Assembly: GCA_036250225.1 (NCBI GenBank)
Contig: JAPZLL010000023.1
Coordinates: 434,001-498,000 of the forward strand
Source of the DNA: Cercophora sp. LCS_1
Lineage: Eukaryota > Ascomycota > Sordariomycetes > Sordariales > Lasiosphaeriaceae
Reading direction: 5' to 3'
Length of the DNA stretch: 64,000 nt
Positions 32,414 through 43,102 of the stretch are shown here, in pieces; position 1 is the stretch's first letter, and every line of letters starts with the position of its first letter. The notes under the pieces were generated by a model, which was not told the origin of the DNA, ran no database searches, and was given only the letters and a program-made list of their open reading frames with translations. The translations under genes and the position numbers were made by a program.

Positions 32414-33654
32414 CTACTCCCCTAACCCAAACACCTTAGCGGTATTCGCCCAAGCCGCCTCGCAAACCTCCTCAACACCCACATCCTTGATCCCCGCCAC
32501 GATTGTCGCGATCCTCTCGATAGTACAAGGCTCATTCCTCCCCTTGACCATGGCTCCCTCTTCCCACTTTTCCTTCTTCACCACCTTGAATCTATCCGGA
32601 ACCTCGCTCTCCTTCTTTTGGTTCTTCTTCCCCTGTTTCTTCGGCTGTTCCTTCACTCCCTCACCCTCCGTCAGAGCTGGTGGCGCATCCTTCTTCGCCG
32701 CTTCAACAAGATATTTCCATCCCTCATGGCTCGGCCGGACCTCACACCACGGTCCATCTGTCTCCAGCATCAACCTCGACAGCTCAATCTCCTTGACGAC
32801 CGCACAGTTCTCTTCAGTCTTAAAACTGCACCCGTTTATCCCAATATACAACCCCAGATCCATCAGCTCCTTCATCTCCTCCACCGTGCCTGTAAAACTA
32901 TGCACAACGCCGCCCTTCTCTAACCGCTCTAGCCTCGGCCCAAAGGCATCTTTCAACAACCGTACAAAATCATCATGGGCGGCCCGCGAATGCAAGAATA
33001 ATGGCAGTTGCGGACTCAAGGACGCAGCGAGTCCAAGCTGCGCAGCAAAGGAATGCAGCTGAACCTCCTTGGAGCAGTAATGCAGCCTGTCATAATCCAG
33101 ACCGAACTCGCCAAAGGCAACGAGGCCGGTTGATGGGGCCGAGGTGACGAGGGTTCGAAGGTCGGCGATGATTTGCGCCGAGCGAGCGTGGTCGACGCCC
33201 TGGCCGTCGGGAATGGGCTGGGTCGGGTCGGGATCACACGACGGCGTGTGTTCTGCGCCTTCGTCCTCGGATTGAGACTCGTCGTGGTGCTTGTGGTGCG
33301 AGGGGGAGAAGATGGAGCTGCTGCAGGGGTGGATACCTGCGGTGGAGAAGACGGTGTTGGGGAACTGAGCCGCGAGCTTGAGGGCGTCACGGGAGGATTT
33401 GAAGCTGGAGCCCGTTACGATGAGTTTGGTGCAGCCGACTTGTTGGGCGCGCGAGATGACTCCTGACAAGTCATCTGGGTGGCGGGATTTGCCGTGGTAG
33501 CGGCCGCGGAAGATGGGATCCGCAAGGTTGATGCCAATCTGCCGAGTTGTGTGTGAGTGGTGAGGTTGGGTTGTTGGTGTTGAGGGGCAGGCACACTTAC
33601 ATCGATATAGCGGGGGTTGTAGTCTGCCGGAGCAGAGTCAGGGGCGGCTGCCAT
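32414..33654 (-). CDS. TatD-family metal-dependent deoxyribonuclease
   Basis: Member of the TatD TIM-barrel nuclease family, which has 3'-5' exonuclease and endonuclease activity on DNA and has been linked to DNA breakdown and repair. Exons are 33654-33601 and 33538-32414, separated by a 63-nt intron (GTAAGT to GGCAG), giving 392 residues. The N-terminus reads RYIDIGINLADPIFRG across the splice; as in other eukaryotic members the HxH of bacteria is replaced by DIGIN. Metal-site motifs are GEFGLDYDR, FLHSRAAH, VHSFTG and LETDGPW. An insertion of roughly 50 residues rich in His, Ser and acidic residues interrupts the barrel after AGIHP, and a Lys-rich insert lies near the C-terminus. The frame is open upstream to an ATG at 33765, adding 37 residues that look like a mitochondrial presequence (see findings). 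Confidence 0.9.
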
Positions 33655-34622
33655 GGCTGCTACTGGTACCTGGTGCAAACTCTTGGTGAGGTTTAGGCTG
33701 TGCTTATGAAGCAGTCGATTTGTAAGACAATGTGAAATGGACAGTGAGGTTCTCAGCAAGGTCATAGTTCACCCGAGCGTCTTAACATTGGTGCTCAATC
33801 CCTCATCCCTCTCCCAGGTTGCCAGGCACAGGTGGGTCTTGATGCAGGAACCATTTTCTAGAAACGGGCTCGAGTCATTCGCTTGACGTCTTCAGGCGGG
33901 TCTGACGTTGGGACCGTTGAACCGCTTACTTAAGCTCCGTTTTGGCGTTGGGCCTCCATGATGGCGGTTAGCACGCACCTATCACCCTGTTGCGGCTCAA
34001 GATTCGCGTCCCAATGTCCATTCCGATGAATTTTGAGTTTCGGGCCAATAAGCGTGCACAGCGATGCCCGTTGACCGCGTCGGCTTGCTTTACGAACTTT
34101 GAGCTCCAACACAACGATGCAACGGTGCTTATGGGTGTGTGAAACCCTGGCTCCGACTCACTGGCGTGGTCGGGTGACTCTTTAAACCTGCTCGCTTCGG
34201 AAGTGTTTATTTTAACGCCGAAGGGTATGGTATTTCCGTCCAGCTTTGTTCGCCCTGCGATCGTAAAACCGAGCAGGAGTGGCGATTCGGATGTGCTCAG
34301 TCACTAGGCTCCGTTGCTGTACAAGAAATGCTGGCCCGCCTAGAGTGAAAGGGATACTCGGCTTCCAAAATGTAGATCCACAATGAAAATGCATCATACA
34401 TTATTTCAATATCCAAATTCATTGTCGGCAAGAAGCAAATTTCCTATTTAATAATGATCAACGGACTTGAATATAATACTTCAACACCTTGAAATCTGAA
34501 TGTGTTCCTTTCTTCGTGAGAAATGCCCCTCCGAAACGCCGAGGTAGCGGGGCAGCGGATTAAGGTTGGCCGTTTCCATTGTTTAATGGCCTGGGTGGGG
34601 CGCGACGCGAGACCAGGGTGGA
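33655..34622. other. Divergent intergenic region, TatD and RNR1
   Basis: This stretch of about 1 kb separates two divergent genes. The left end may encode the optional TatD presequence (33655-33765, minus). AT-rich sequence lies at about 34390-34500. No gene is recognised. Confidence 0.4.
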
Positions 34623-34675
34623 ACGCGTCTCCAACACGTCCCCATCTTTCCATCTTAAAAGACTGGCGCGCAAAA
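34623..34675. promoter_or_regulatory. MCB box and E2F-like site upstream of RNR1
   Basis: ACGCGT at 34623-34628 is the MBF/MCB core, and GGCGCGCAAAA at 34665-34675 reads on the other strand as an E2F-like TTTTGCGCGCC. Both lie 160-210 bp before the RNR1 start codon. Ribonucleotide reductase genes in yeasts are induced at G1/S through such sites, so the arrangement is plausible; direct evidence is lacking. Confidence 0.4.
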
Positions 34676-34833
34676 CACTTCGCTTCTACGCTTGTTCACT
34701 CTCCCCTTCTCCCACTTGTCCACCATTACCCCTCCATATTTTTGCTTCTCCCCAACAGCCGCCGACGAGACGACCTTGATACCCTATTCCCCCGAACTAA
34801 TTGTCGACGAACTGAACATTACCACCAGGCGCC

Positions 34834-37714
34834 ATGTATGTCAAAAAGCGCGATGGGCGCCAGGAGCGCGTGCAGTTCGACAAGATCACGGCGCGTGTTT
34901 CCCGCCTGTGTTATGGACTCGACATGGAACACGTTGATCCTGTGGCTATAACCCAGAAGGTCGGTTTGGGTGTCTATGGAGGTGTCACAACTGTGCAGCT
35001 GGACGATCTCGTAAGTGCCACCCCAATGCATCCCGCTCTGGTGCGAGCCGTAGACCTCCGAAGTCTAACACTGTCCAGGCTGCCGAGACTGCTGCATACA
35101 TGACCGTCACCCACCCCGACTATGCCATCCTGGCTGCCCGTATCGCAGTCTCCAACCTTCACAAGCAGACTCAGAAGCGATGGTCTTCTGTTGTCAGCGA
35201 TCTCTACCACTATGTCAATCCCAAGAACGGGAAGCCATCACCCATGATCGCCAAAGAGACATACGACTGCGTGATGCGGCACAAGGAGGAGTTTGACTCG
35301 GCCATTGTCTACGACCGAGATTTCAACTACCAGTATTTCGGTTTCAAAACTCTGGAGCGATCATACCTCCTAAAGCTCGACGGCAAGATTGTTGAGCGGC
35401 CACAGCACATGATCATGCGTGTTGCTGTTGGAATCTGGGGAGACAATGTTGAACGGGTCATTGAGACTTACAACCTCATGTCCCAAAAGTTCTTCACACA
35501 TGCCTCACCGACTCTTTTCAACGCCGGCACCCCGCAAGCACAGCTTTCGTCCTGCTTCCTGGTCGACATGAAGGACGACAGCATTGAGGGTATCTACGAC
35601 ACCCTCAAGACCTGCGCCATGATTTCCAAGATGGCGGGTGGTATTGGCCTCAACATCCACCGCATCCGCGCCACCGGTTCGTACATTGCCGGCACCAACG
35701 GCACTTCAAACGGCATTGTGCCTATGCTTCGTGTTTTCAACAACACGGCACGTTACGTCGACCAGGGCGGCAACAAGCGGCCTGGTGCCTTCGCCATTTA
35801 CCTTGAGCCCTGGCACGCCGACGTGTTCGAGTTTCTCGACCTCCGCAAGAACCACGGAAAGGAGGAGATTCGCGCGCGCGACCTGTTCCTCGCGCTCTGG
35901 ATTCCCGACCTCTTCATGGAGCGTGTGAAGGCCAACGCTGAGTGGACGCTCATGTGTCCCAACGAGTGCCCTGGTCTCGCCGACTGCTACGGCGACGAGT
36001 TTGTGGCCCTCTACACCAAGTACGAAAAGGAGGGTCGCGGTCGCGGCACCATCAAGGCCCAGAAGCTGTGGTATGCCATTCTGGAGGCCCAGACCGAGAC
36101 TGGCAACCCCTTCATGCTTTACAAGGACTCGTGCAACCGCAAGAGCAACCAGAAGAACCTCGGCACCATCCGGAGCTCCAACCTCTGCACCGAGATTATC
36201 GAGTACTCTGCCCCTGATGAGGTTGCCGTTTGCAACCTGGCGTCTCTGGCTCTCCCCGCCTTTGTTGACTACCACGGCGGCAGCTACGACTTCCAGAAGC
36301 TGCACGAGGTCACTCAGGTTATCGTCCGCAACCTGAACAAGATCATCGATGTCAACCACTACCCGGTTGAGGAAGCCCGCAACAGCAACATGCGCCATAG
36401 GCCTATCGGTCTCGGTGTTCAGGGTCTCGCCGACGCTTTCCTCGCGCTCCGCATGCCCTTCGAGTCTGCCGAGGCCCGTGCGCTGAACAAGAAAATCTTC
36501 GAGACGATCTACCACGCAGCCCTTACAGCTTCGTGCCAGCTCGCCAAGGAGGAGGGTCCCTACTCGACGTATGAGGGCTCGCCTGTTTCTCAGGGCATCC
36601 TCCAGTACGACATGTGGAATGTGACGCCCAGCGATCTGTGGGACTGGGATTCTCTGAAGGCTGAGATCGCCCAGCACGGCGTGCGGAACAGCTTGCTCGT
36701 TGCTCCCATGCCTACGGCGTCAACCTCGCAGATCTTGGGCAACAACGAATGCTTCGAGCCGTACACTTCCAACATCTACCAGCGCCGTGTGCTTGCCGGC
36801 GAGTTCCAGGTTGTCAACCCCTGGCTTCTCAAGGATCTCGTTGAGCTCGGCCTGTGGTCGGACAACATGAAGAACCGCATCATCGCCGAGGGTGGTTCCA
36901 TCCAGAACATCAAGCAGATCCCCGAGGATATCAGGGAGCTCTACAAGACCGTGTGGGAGATTTCCCAGAAGACAGTCATTGAGATGGCTGCTGATCGTGG
37001 TGCGTTCATCGACCAGTCGCAGTCGCTCAATATCCACATGCGCGAACCGACCATGGGCAAGATTACCAGCATGCACTTCGCCGGCTGGAAGCTTGGTCTC
37101 AAGACGGGCATGTACTACCTCCGCACCCAAGCTGCGGCCCAGCCCATTCAGTTCACTGTCGACCAGGAGGCACTCCGGTTAGCCGAGCATAGCCCTGCCA
37201 CAGGTCCGTCGGGCCTTGGGAGGCGTGCCCCTCCCCCGGGCAGCAGCCACGTGTCGACATCCGGCCCCAAATCCATCAAACCCATGTACATGACAAAGGA
37301 AGTTAAGTCTAGGAGCAGCCTGACTGCCAACGGCATCCCTACTCCCACCGCAACACCCCCCCCTGTCACCGTTCCGGCCAACGGTGAGGTGAAGTCCCGT
37401 CCCTTGGCCTCTCCCGCCAAACCCCCGGCCTTCAAGGCCGATATCGAAGAAGGCGACAGCCCCAAGAGCTTGCCTACCGAGCCCACTGAGAAGATCAACC
37501 CTGCCTCGATCGGCGAGCCTGCGCTGGGCCCGAAGAAGGAGGGGCAAGCAGAGGACAAGGAAGACTCGAGCAAAGAGCGCGAGGCTGACATTTACTCGGA
37601 CGCTGTGCTTGCTTGTAAGCTTCAGTTTCATGACTCCAAAAATAACGCCCATGCTAACTAATATCAATAGGCAGCATTGAGAATCCCGAATCGTGCGTCA
37701 TGTGCAGTGGTTAG
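34834..37714 (+). CDS. RNR1: Ribonucleotide reductase large subunit (class Ia)
   Basis: Catalytic and allosteric subunit of ribonucleotide reductase, which makes deoxynucleotides in the cytosol with the small radical-bearing subunit. Exons are 34834-35010, 35079-37614 and 37671-37714, giving 918 residues. An ATP-cone domain occupies about residues 1-92. The redox cysteines are Cys218 (SSCFLVD) and Cys444 (AVCNLASL), and the radical-site residues are Asn427, Cys429 and Glu431 in NLCTEI; Cys218 has the same number as in the yeast enzyme. RATGSYIAGTNG is the loop that senses specificity effectors. The catalytic barrel ends near residue 745. A low-complexity linker rich in Pro, Ser and Lys follows. 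The third exon encodes only 13 residues after the split codon and supplies the tail SCVMCSG with Cys913 and Cys916, which reduce the active site. Confidence 0.96.
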
Positions 37715-38268
37715 ACGAATTACGGGAAGGTTATGACGACATATGGGAGTGTGTAAGAGAGCGTAACGAAGCATGTTTATGACGGATTTAATATGGAGGG
37801 ACATGGATTTTCTTTTTTGCAAGAGCGTTTCCTCATGGCCTAGTAGCACGTAGGATAGCCGAATGAATACCGATTGTCAAACTGTAGTTCCAGATGATGC
37901 TGTGCGCCAAAGGGTCTTGCCGCTCCCCATTTTAGGTTTACTTTCCAACCCCCAAGACCCTATACCCGTCAACTCAAGACGATTGGCGATGTGTTGCTGG
38001 ATGACGAACTCCACCACGGAATCGACAAGTGAGGTGAGAAGGAGCAAAGTGCCCCTGCTAACAACAGTGAGAATGGAAAAAGGAAAAAAAGAGGGAAAAG
38101 AAAGGGGGGAAAACACCGACAAATTTATTACAAGACGTGCGACACTGCTCAAACTCTTCGGTCCGCAAAGAGCCGCTCGTCGGTGATGAAGCACGGTCTT
38201 CAAGAGGTAGGGTGTAACGAGGTGTATGCAGGTTCAACACCCTATGCGGCGGCACACCCTTCACTGCT
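37715..38268. other. Convergent 3' region, RNR1 side
   Basis: Expected RNR1 3' untranslated region followed by a purine-rich stretch at 38075-38120 (GAAAAAGGAAAAAAAGAGGG-like). No gene is recognised here; a possible small frame follows at 38269. Confidence 0.45.
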
Positions 38269-38580
38269 TCAAGTAAGCGGTACACTACCGATCGTAGAGA
38301 TCATCTGGCGCAGCATCTCAGAGTGTCCCACAATATCTCCAAGGAGCGTCTTGGCAAGCACAAGATCCGCAATGGAAAGAGCGTGGCCCAGTTGTAGATC
38401 TTTAACGCTGAGGCCGCTGACGAGCAGGCCGATGCCGAAGGTGATGAGGTTGGCGAGGACGAGATGTAGACGCCGTCGACTGTCGTTGTGAGAGGACAGG
38501 GGTGGTGTGGAGATGAGTGACGGCGCGGATACTGTACCCGGTGATGGAATGAAGAACGCAGATGTGTGATAGTGCTTCAT
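38269..38580 (-). CDS. Possible small single-span membrane protein (hypothetical)
   Basis: A 103-codon frame with an ATG at 38580 on the same strand as the reductase gene, only 32 bp after that gene's stop codon. Residues 45-103 look coding: codons such as CTC GTC CTC GCC AAC CTC ATC ACC TTC GGC end almost always in C or G. The translation has a hydrophobic helix, LVLANLITFGIGLLVSGL, preceded by RRR and followed by an amphipathic stretch, DLQLGHALSIADLVLAKTLL. The first 40 residues are low-complexity and less convincing, so the true start may lie in an upstream exon. I recognise no family. It could be a real small gene overlapping the reductase 3' end or a chance frame. Confidence 0.35.
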   Translation of the reverse strand: MKHYHTSAFFIPSPGTVSAPSLISTPPLSSHNDSRRRLHLVLANLITFGIGLLVSGLSVKDLQLGHALSIADLVLAKTLLGDIVGHSEMLRQMISTIGSVPLT

Positions 38581-38612
38581 ACTCAGATTGACCAATCGAT
38601 ATTGTTTTGCTA

Positions 38613-39852
38613 TTAGGCACCATGCTCCAACAAGCTCTTGACCGTGTCAACCACCGACTTCTCAAACCCAATCCACTGGATCCCCAGCACCTCACTCGTC
38701 TTCTTGTTGTCAAACTTGAAGCGCTCGTTCGGCAACTCCCCGCCCTTGACTTCAGGGCCTGGAAGTCGATCCTTCAGGTCGGGGAAGTTTCTCCTCACAA
38801 TGTCGACCAACTCGGCGTTGCTGAACTCGCCAGCAGTCGTGAAGAATCTCTGGCCGCCGGCTTCGGGGATCTCCAGACCTGCCTTAATATGCGCGGCCGC
38901 AACGTCACGCACATCGACCCAGATGAGAGCCTGGCCGGTGGGTGCAATGGCCTCCTTCCACTTGCCCTTTAGGAGGTCGACGAGACGCTCATTGGATGTG
39001 TTGATATTTTCGAGGGAAGCAAGATGGTGCGCTACAGGACCAAAGACCATGGGCGGGTTGCTGCGCGTGTAAGTGGCAAGTAATCGGTTCGCAACGAGAG
39101 ACACTTACATGGTAGCAAGACCAAATTTGGCACCGGTAGTCTCAGCATTCTTGACAAAGTCCCACGCCGCACGCTCAGCCAGCGTCTTGGAAGCGCGGTA
39201 GGCAGTGGCGGGCGACCTGTGGATATCCTCAATAGTCACCGGGTTCCATGAAGCCTCGGAGAAAATGGTGCTAGGATCAGATAATCTGGCTTCATCGACA
39301 ATAGCCGCAAACGACGACGTGACAACAACACGCTTCACAGAAGGTGCAGAGCGAGCAATAGCCTTCAGGATGCCCGTAGTACCAATGACCGCAGGATCAA
39401 CGAGTTCCTTCTTAGGATCGGTAAACTTGAAGTGGAAAGGCGAAGCAGTGTGAAGAACGACCTCGATACCAGGGATCTTAACGACCTCGTCAAAGGCGTC
39501 GGGCTTGGCAATATCCGGGACGATGACCACGGTCAGTTCCTCGGCGCTCTTGTCCGGGTACGCGGCGCGGATCGGCGCAGCTTTTTCCTCAGACCTGACC
39601 GTCGTGACGACGCTGTGGCCTTTGGCAAGGAGCTGTTCCAGGATATGGGCTGTGCATTCATTATCGAATCAGCAATCCGTTGACACTTGGCAGACGCATG
39701 TTGTATGCATGCGGAGAAATGAATCACGGCAACACGGCAACACTATTCAACGCACCTGCAATGAAGCCGGATCCACCTGCGATTTACCATGTTAGTCCGG
39801 TCTCTTTTACCACCATTCTGTGGAACTCACCGGTCAAAAGAACTTTGGTCAT
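38613..39852 (-). CDS. Extended SDR reductase (GRE2/dihydroflavonol-4-reductase-like)
   Basis: NADPH-dependent carbonyl reductase of the extended short-chain dehydrogenase family, similar to yeast Gre2 (methylglyoxal or ketone reductase). Exons are 39852-39831, 39776-39756, 39649-39109 and 39060-38613, giving 343 residues. The first two exons are only 22 and 21 nt; together they encode MTKVLLTGGSGFIA, so the Rossmann glycine motif TGGSGFIA is assembled by splicing. The catalytic pair is Tyr165 and Lys169 in YRASK, with the family motif HTASPF upstream. NPPMVFGP across the last junction is also conserved. A TATA-like box on the same strand lies about 95 bp upstream of the ATG and stress-type induction would be usual for the family. 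The substrate cannot be inferred. Confidence 0.88.
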
Positions 39853-39944
39853 CTTCTCTGTATCAATCGACGGTAAAACCGAGAGAGATTTGGCAGAACG
39901 TTGCTGTTCAGAGACAACAGGACCCCTCTTCTCTCAGCCCTCGG

Positions 39945-39952
39945 CTTATATA
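39945..39952 (-). promoter_or_regulatory. Putative TATA box of the SDR reductase gene
   Basis: TATATAAG on the minus strand lies 93-100 bp upstream of the reductase start codon, a typical distance for an inducible fungal promoter. Assigned by motif and position. Confidence 0.5.
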
Positions 39953-41575
39953 GACCTGATAACGTGTGGTCGCGGCTCCCCCCTTCCCCGCCGCCGGTTG
40001 CGCTGGGCAGCCCGGGGTGGGGTTATTGGGCCGCTTCGGGTCAGGACGTCATCAGCGCAGCACATCTCGCGTTTTGCATCGACGTATTCGCCAAGTTATA
40101 CCGTATCTTTTTCTAAGACTTATCTCCGTGTAAGATGAGAAAAGAAGCCACCGGCAAATGATTTCACTATCGGTGTTAAAGAACGTCAGCAACGACTTAT
40201 TCTTCGTGATTTACCGTCGGTGATATCCCGATTTCTTGGCGCCCGGGTGATAACTCCGAAGACTCCTAACCGTCCCACGCTGTCGGGTTTGACCTCGGGC
40301 GAATGTTGAGCTAACCGATGTGTTTATGGGGATAGGCGAATGTGAGTTTGTTTTGAGGAAGTATCTGACTTTTCAAAGCGTTGATGCAAGAGTGTCATAA
40401 ATACGGTGCGCCCTGCTCTCTTCGTTGTTGACTTGAATAGGGGGCGGGGTGCCATTCGCCAGAGCAACGGTCGGTGCTTGGAAGTTGGGCAAGAAAACCA
40501 GCACTTCAAATCCAGTGATGCTACTTCAGGTGATCAAGCAGCATTTTGAACTCCACAAAGAGCTATACCAAATATGAATGTCTTTCTTAACGTCAGTTTG
40601 AGTCATTCGTGCAATCGTCTGCACATTTGATCTTCGGACTTATCCCTTTTCAGGGTGTATATATCAGCCGGACTTTTGTGCCTATCGTGTATTTCGTTAT
40701 TGCGGAGGCAAGTTTCAAGCTCAACATACACACTGGGTTTGGTTGACGCGGCTTCGAATGTATTTGCTTGGCCGGCCTGGTTTGCGAGCGGCACAATCAA
40801 AATGGAATTTACCCTGGCTTGTCCGCCTGAACATTTGGATGGTCGAACTTGTGCTGAAGATGGCTAAAAAGTGCCCCGCAGCGTATCACCAGGGAGTGTG
40901 CCTTCCCCTTGCATCCGTTGCGACTCAAGGTCGGTTTGGCTCGGCTGTTGGTGCTGACCGACCTCGGTGGGCATGGCGACGTCATTGCTCCCGCTGGACG
41001 TTGAGCTAGGTATTTGTGCCACCGACCTCACCAACGGTCCTGCATGCTGTGGAGTGCCAGTCGATTCAATCGAAAGCCATCTGAATTATATACAACGGGA
41101 ATCCCATGCGCATCATGGATTTTATAGGTTGGACAGCCTATCGTCCTGCAGGGCCCAAGTCCAGTCGGATCGGTGAGTGCTTATCGCTGATTTGGCTTTA
41201 TCGATAACATCACTATCGACCTCGGCTGTCCCCTTCCCTGCAGCAGCAGGTCCCTCCCGTCTTTGCCCAACTGCATCTCAGCCCTGTAGCCTTGCCGTCT
41301 TGCATCTAGCTTCAGCGCCATTGTTAGGTTGGCATCTACATCCCCCCCAGCCTTCTTTCTGACAACAAAAGACCTGCTATATCTTTTAAACTGCTGTGCG
41401 AGGAAGTTGACTTTACTTCCCGGGGTTCGCCGATCCCACTCCGTATTGCTTAGACGGTGTGGCACGGGCCAACAGCATTTCCCCTGTCCGGCCTCTATTT
41501 ACTGAGCGCCAACCCAACTCCTTCCGCCCGACCTACCTACAATCCGAGCATTGTCTCCCCGTTGCGCATCCAGCA
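39953..41575. other. Divergent intergenic region, reductase and RING/TRAF gene
   Basis: About 1.6 kb without a supported gene. The right end, from about 41459, is open in frame with the next gene and is treated as its leader. AT-rich and GC-rich patches alternate. No RNA gene or repeat is seen. Confidence 0.4.
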
Positions 41576-43102
41576 ATGCCTCCACCGAATACGCCCGAGG
41601 AGGGCATACCAGAGACAAGTCCTGTCCCCCAAGCCCAAAATAACCCGACAGTGACCTACACATTGGGTCGCCACCGTCTCTATGAACCCTCAATCAGCCC
41701 ACCACCGCGGGTGCCAACTGCTCCCCCAGCAGCGACCACCGAATCCTCGCGGGCGACCACTCCTAATCCCTCGCATCCTCCGTCGCGCCCAAGCTCGGCC
41801 GGCGGCGCCTCCTGCTCGACTCGTCCCCTATTCCTCCCGATTAACTACCAAGAACTCCACTACGAAGCCGAAGTCGACAAGTCCCTCGAGTGCCCAATCT
41901 GCCGCACCCCCTTCCACCTCCCTCTCACCACAAAACCCTGTGGCCACACGTTTTGCGCCGCCTGTTTAGATCGCGCACTCGAGATCCAGCCCGTCTGCCC
42001 CATTGACCGACAACCGCTCGATCTGAGCCGCGATGTCTGCCACACACGCGTTCTGCTCGATCAGCTTGACCGTCTGCGCGTGCAATGCCCAAATCGCGGG
42101 TGCGACCATGTTTGCGCGCGTGAACTACTGGCTGTTCACTACGAGCGCTATTGCGACTACACCCTAGTTCACTGTCCCGACCCGGAGTGTAGCCTGCGCG
42201 TTGCTCGCATCGATGCCAGGGCGGACAAGGGATGCTTGCATGCATACACCACATGCCAATATTGCGAAAAGGAAATCATGCTGGCCAGTTTGGAAGAGCA
42301 CTATGATGCTGATTGCGGGGGGCATACGGCCAAATGCGCGAGCTGTAATGCGATTGTGGTCAGGCATCGCATGGAGAAGCACACGGCCAAGGATTGCCCC
42401 AAGACTGTGGTGGCTTGCAAGTGGCGCCCGTTTGGCTGCTCGGAGTGGGCACCCAGGGAAGAAGTGGAAAAGCATGAGCAGGGGCCTTGTGTCTATCAAG
42501 CGATAGGTCGATTGGTGAGGGATCGGATGGAGGATCGGATGGTGATCAACGAGCTCAAGGACCGGCTGGCCACGGTGGATGAGAGGTTAAGGAAGGCAGA
42601 GAAGGAGAAAAAGAGGGCCCGGGAGGTCGCACCGGCACCTTTCATGCCTGACTTGGACCTCAACGACAGCCCGCGAGCTGCGCCATCGTATAGCACAGGG
42701 ACGTGGGAGTCCCCGGAGGATTATATGCTGGCTCAATTTGAGCGGATAGAATCAGAGATGGAGGACTTGAGGAAGATGGTCATGGAGTTGGATGGCCATC
42801 ACAGCATGAGATTGCTCAACGACACAATGAGGTTGAACGAGCAAATCGCTGAGTTGGGCAGCAAAGTCGGTGTCATCGGGATGCACACGACCTGGTTGAT
42901 GAATGTGCAGAGGCAAAGCAGGGGCCAGCAGCGAGGCGGGACGGCCGGGGGACCACCAGGCCCGGGGATGGCAGGCAGCGCTGGCGGTGTAGGCGGCAGG
43001 GCGGCGGATGACGAGGGACGAAGATATTATAGCGGCGGCGACATTGGGCTACCACTCCGACGAAATAGTGACGGGAGAGGGGAAAACCCGCCGCGGTTGT
43101 GA
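41576..43102 (+). CDS. RING and TRAF-type zinc-finger protein
   Basis: Probable ubiquitin ligase or adaptor with the arrangement RING, TRAF-type zinc fingers and coiled coil; fungal targets are unknown. It is a single exon of 508 residues from the ATG at 41576; an in-frame ATG at 41459 would add 39 residues. After a Pro/Ser-rich leader comes the RING, CPICRTPFHLPLTTKPCGHT and onward to CAACLDRALEIQPVCPIDRQ. The eighth metal position appears to be Asp rather than Cys or His. Cys/His-rich TRAF-type fingers follow (CPNRGCDHVC, HCPDPECSL, CQYCEKEI, CASCNAIVVRHRMEKH, CKWRPFGCSEW). A coiled coil at about residues 345-365 and another around 405-445 suggest oligomers. The tail is Gly-rich. No MATH/TRAF-C domain is present. 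Confidence 0.85.
   Translation: MPPPNTPEEGIPETSPVPQAQNNPTVTYTLGRHRLYEPSISPPPRVPTAPPAATTESSRATTPNPSHPPSRPSSAGGASCSTRPLFLPINYQELHYEAEVDKSLECPICRTPFHLPLTTKPCGHTFCAACLDRALEIQPVCPIDRQPLDLSRDVCHTRVLLDQLDRLRVQCPNRGCDHVCARELLAVHYERYCDYTLVHCPDPECSLRVARIDARADKGCLHAYTTCQYCEKEIMLASLEEHYDADCGGHTAKCASCNAIVVRHRMEKHTAKDCPKTVVACKWRPFGCSEWAPREEVEKHEQGPCVYQAIGRLVRDRMEDRMVINELKDRLATVDERLRKAEKEKKRAREVAPAPFMPDLDLNDSPRAAPSYSTGTWESPEDYMLAQFERIESEMEDLRKMVMELDGHHSMRLLNDTMRLNEQIAELGSKVGVIGMHTTWLMNVQRQSRGQQRGGTAGGPPGPGMAGSAGGVGGRAADDEGRRYYSGGDIGLPLRRNSDGRGENPPRL

Noticed and set aside
35706..36677. 323-codon minus-strand frame
   Set aside because: Antisense shadow of RNR1, whose catalytic residues are all present on the plus strand.
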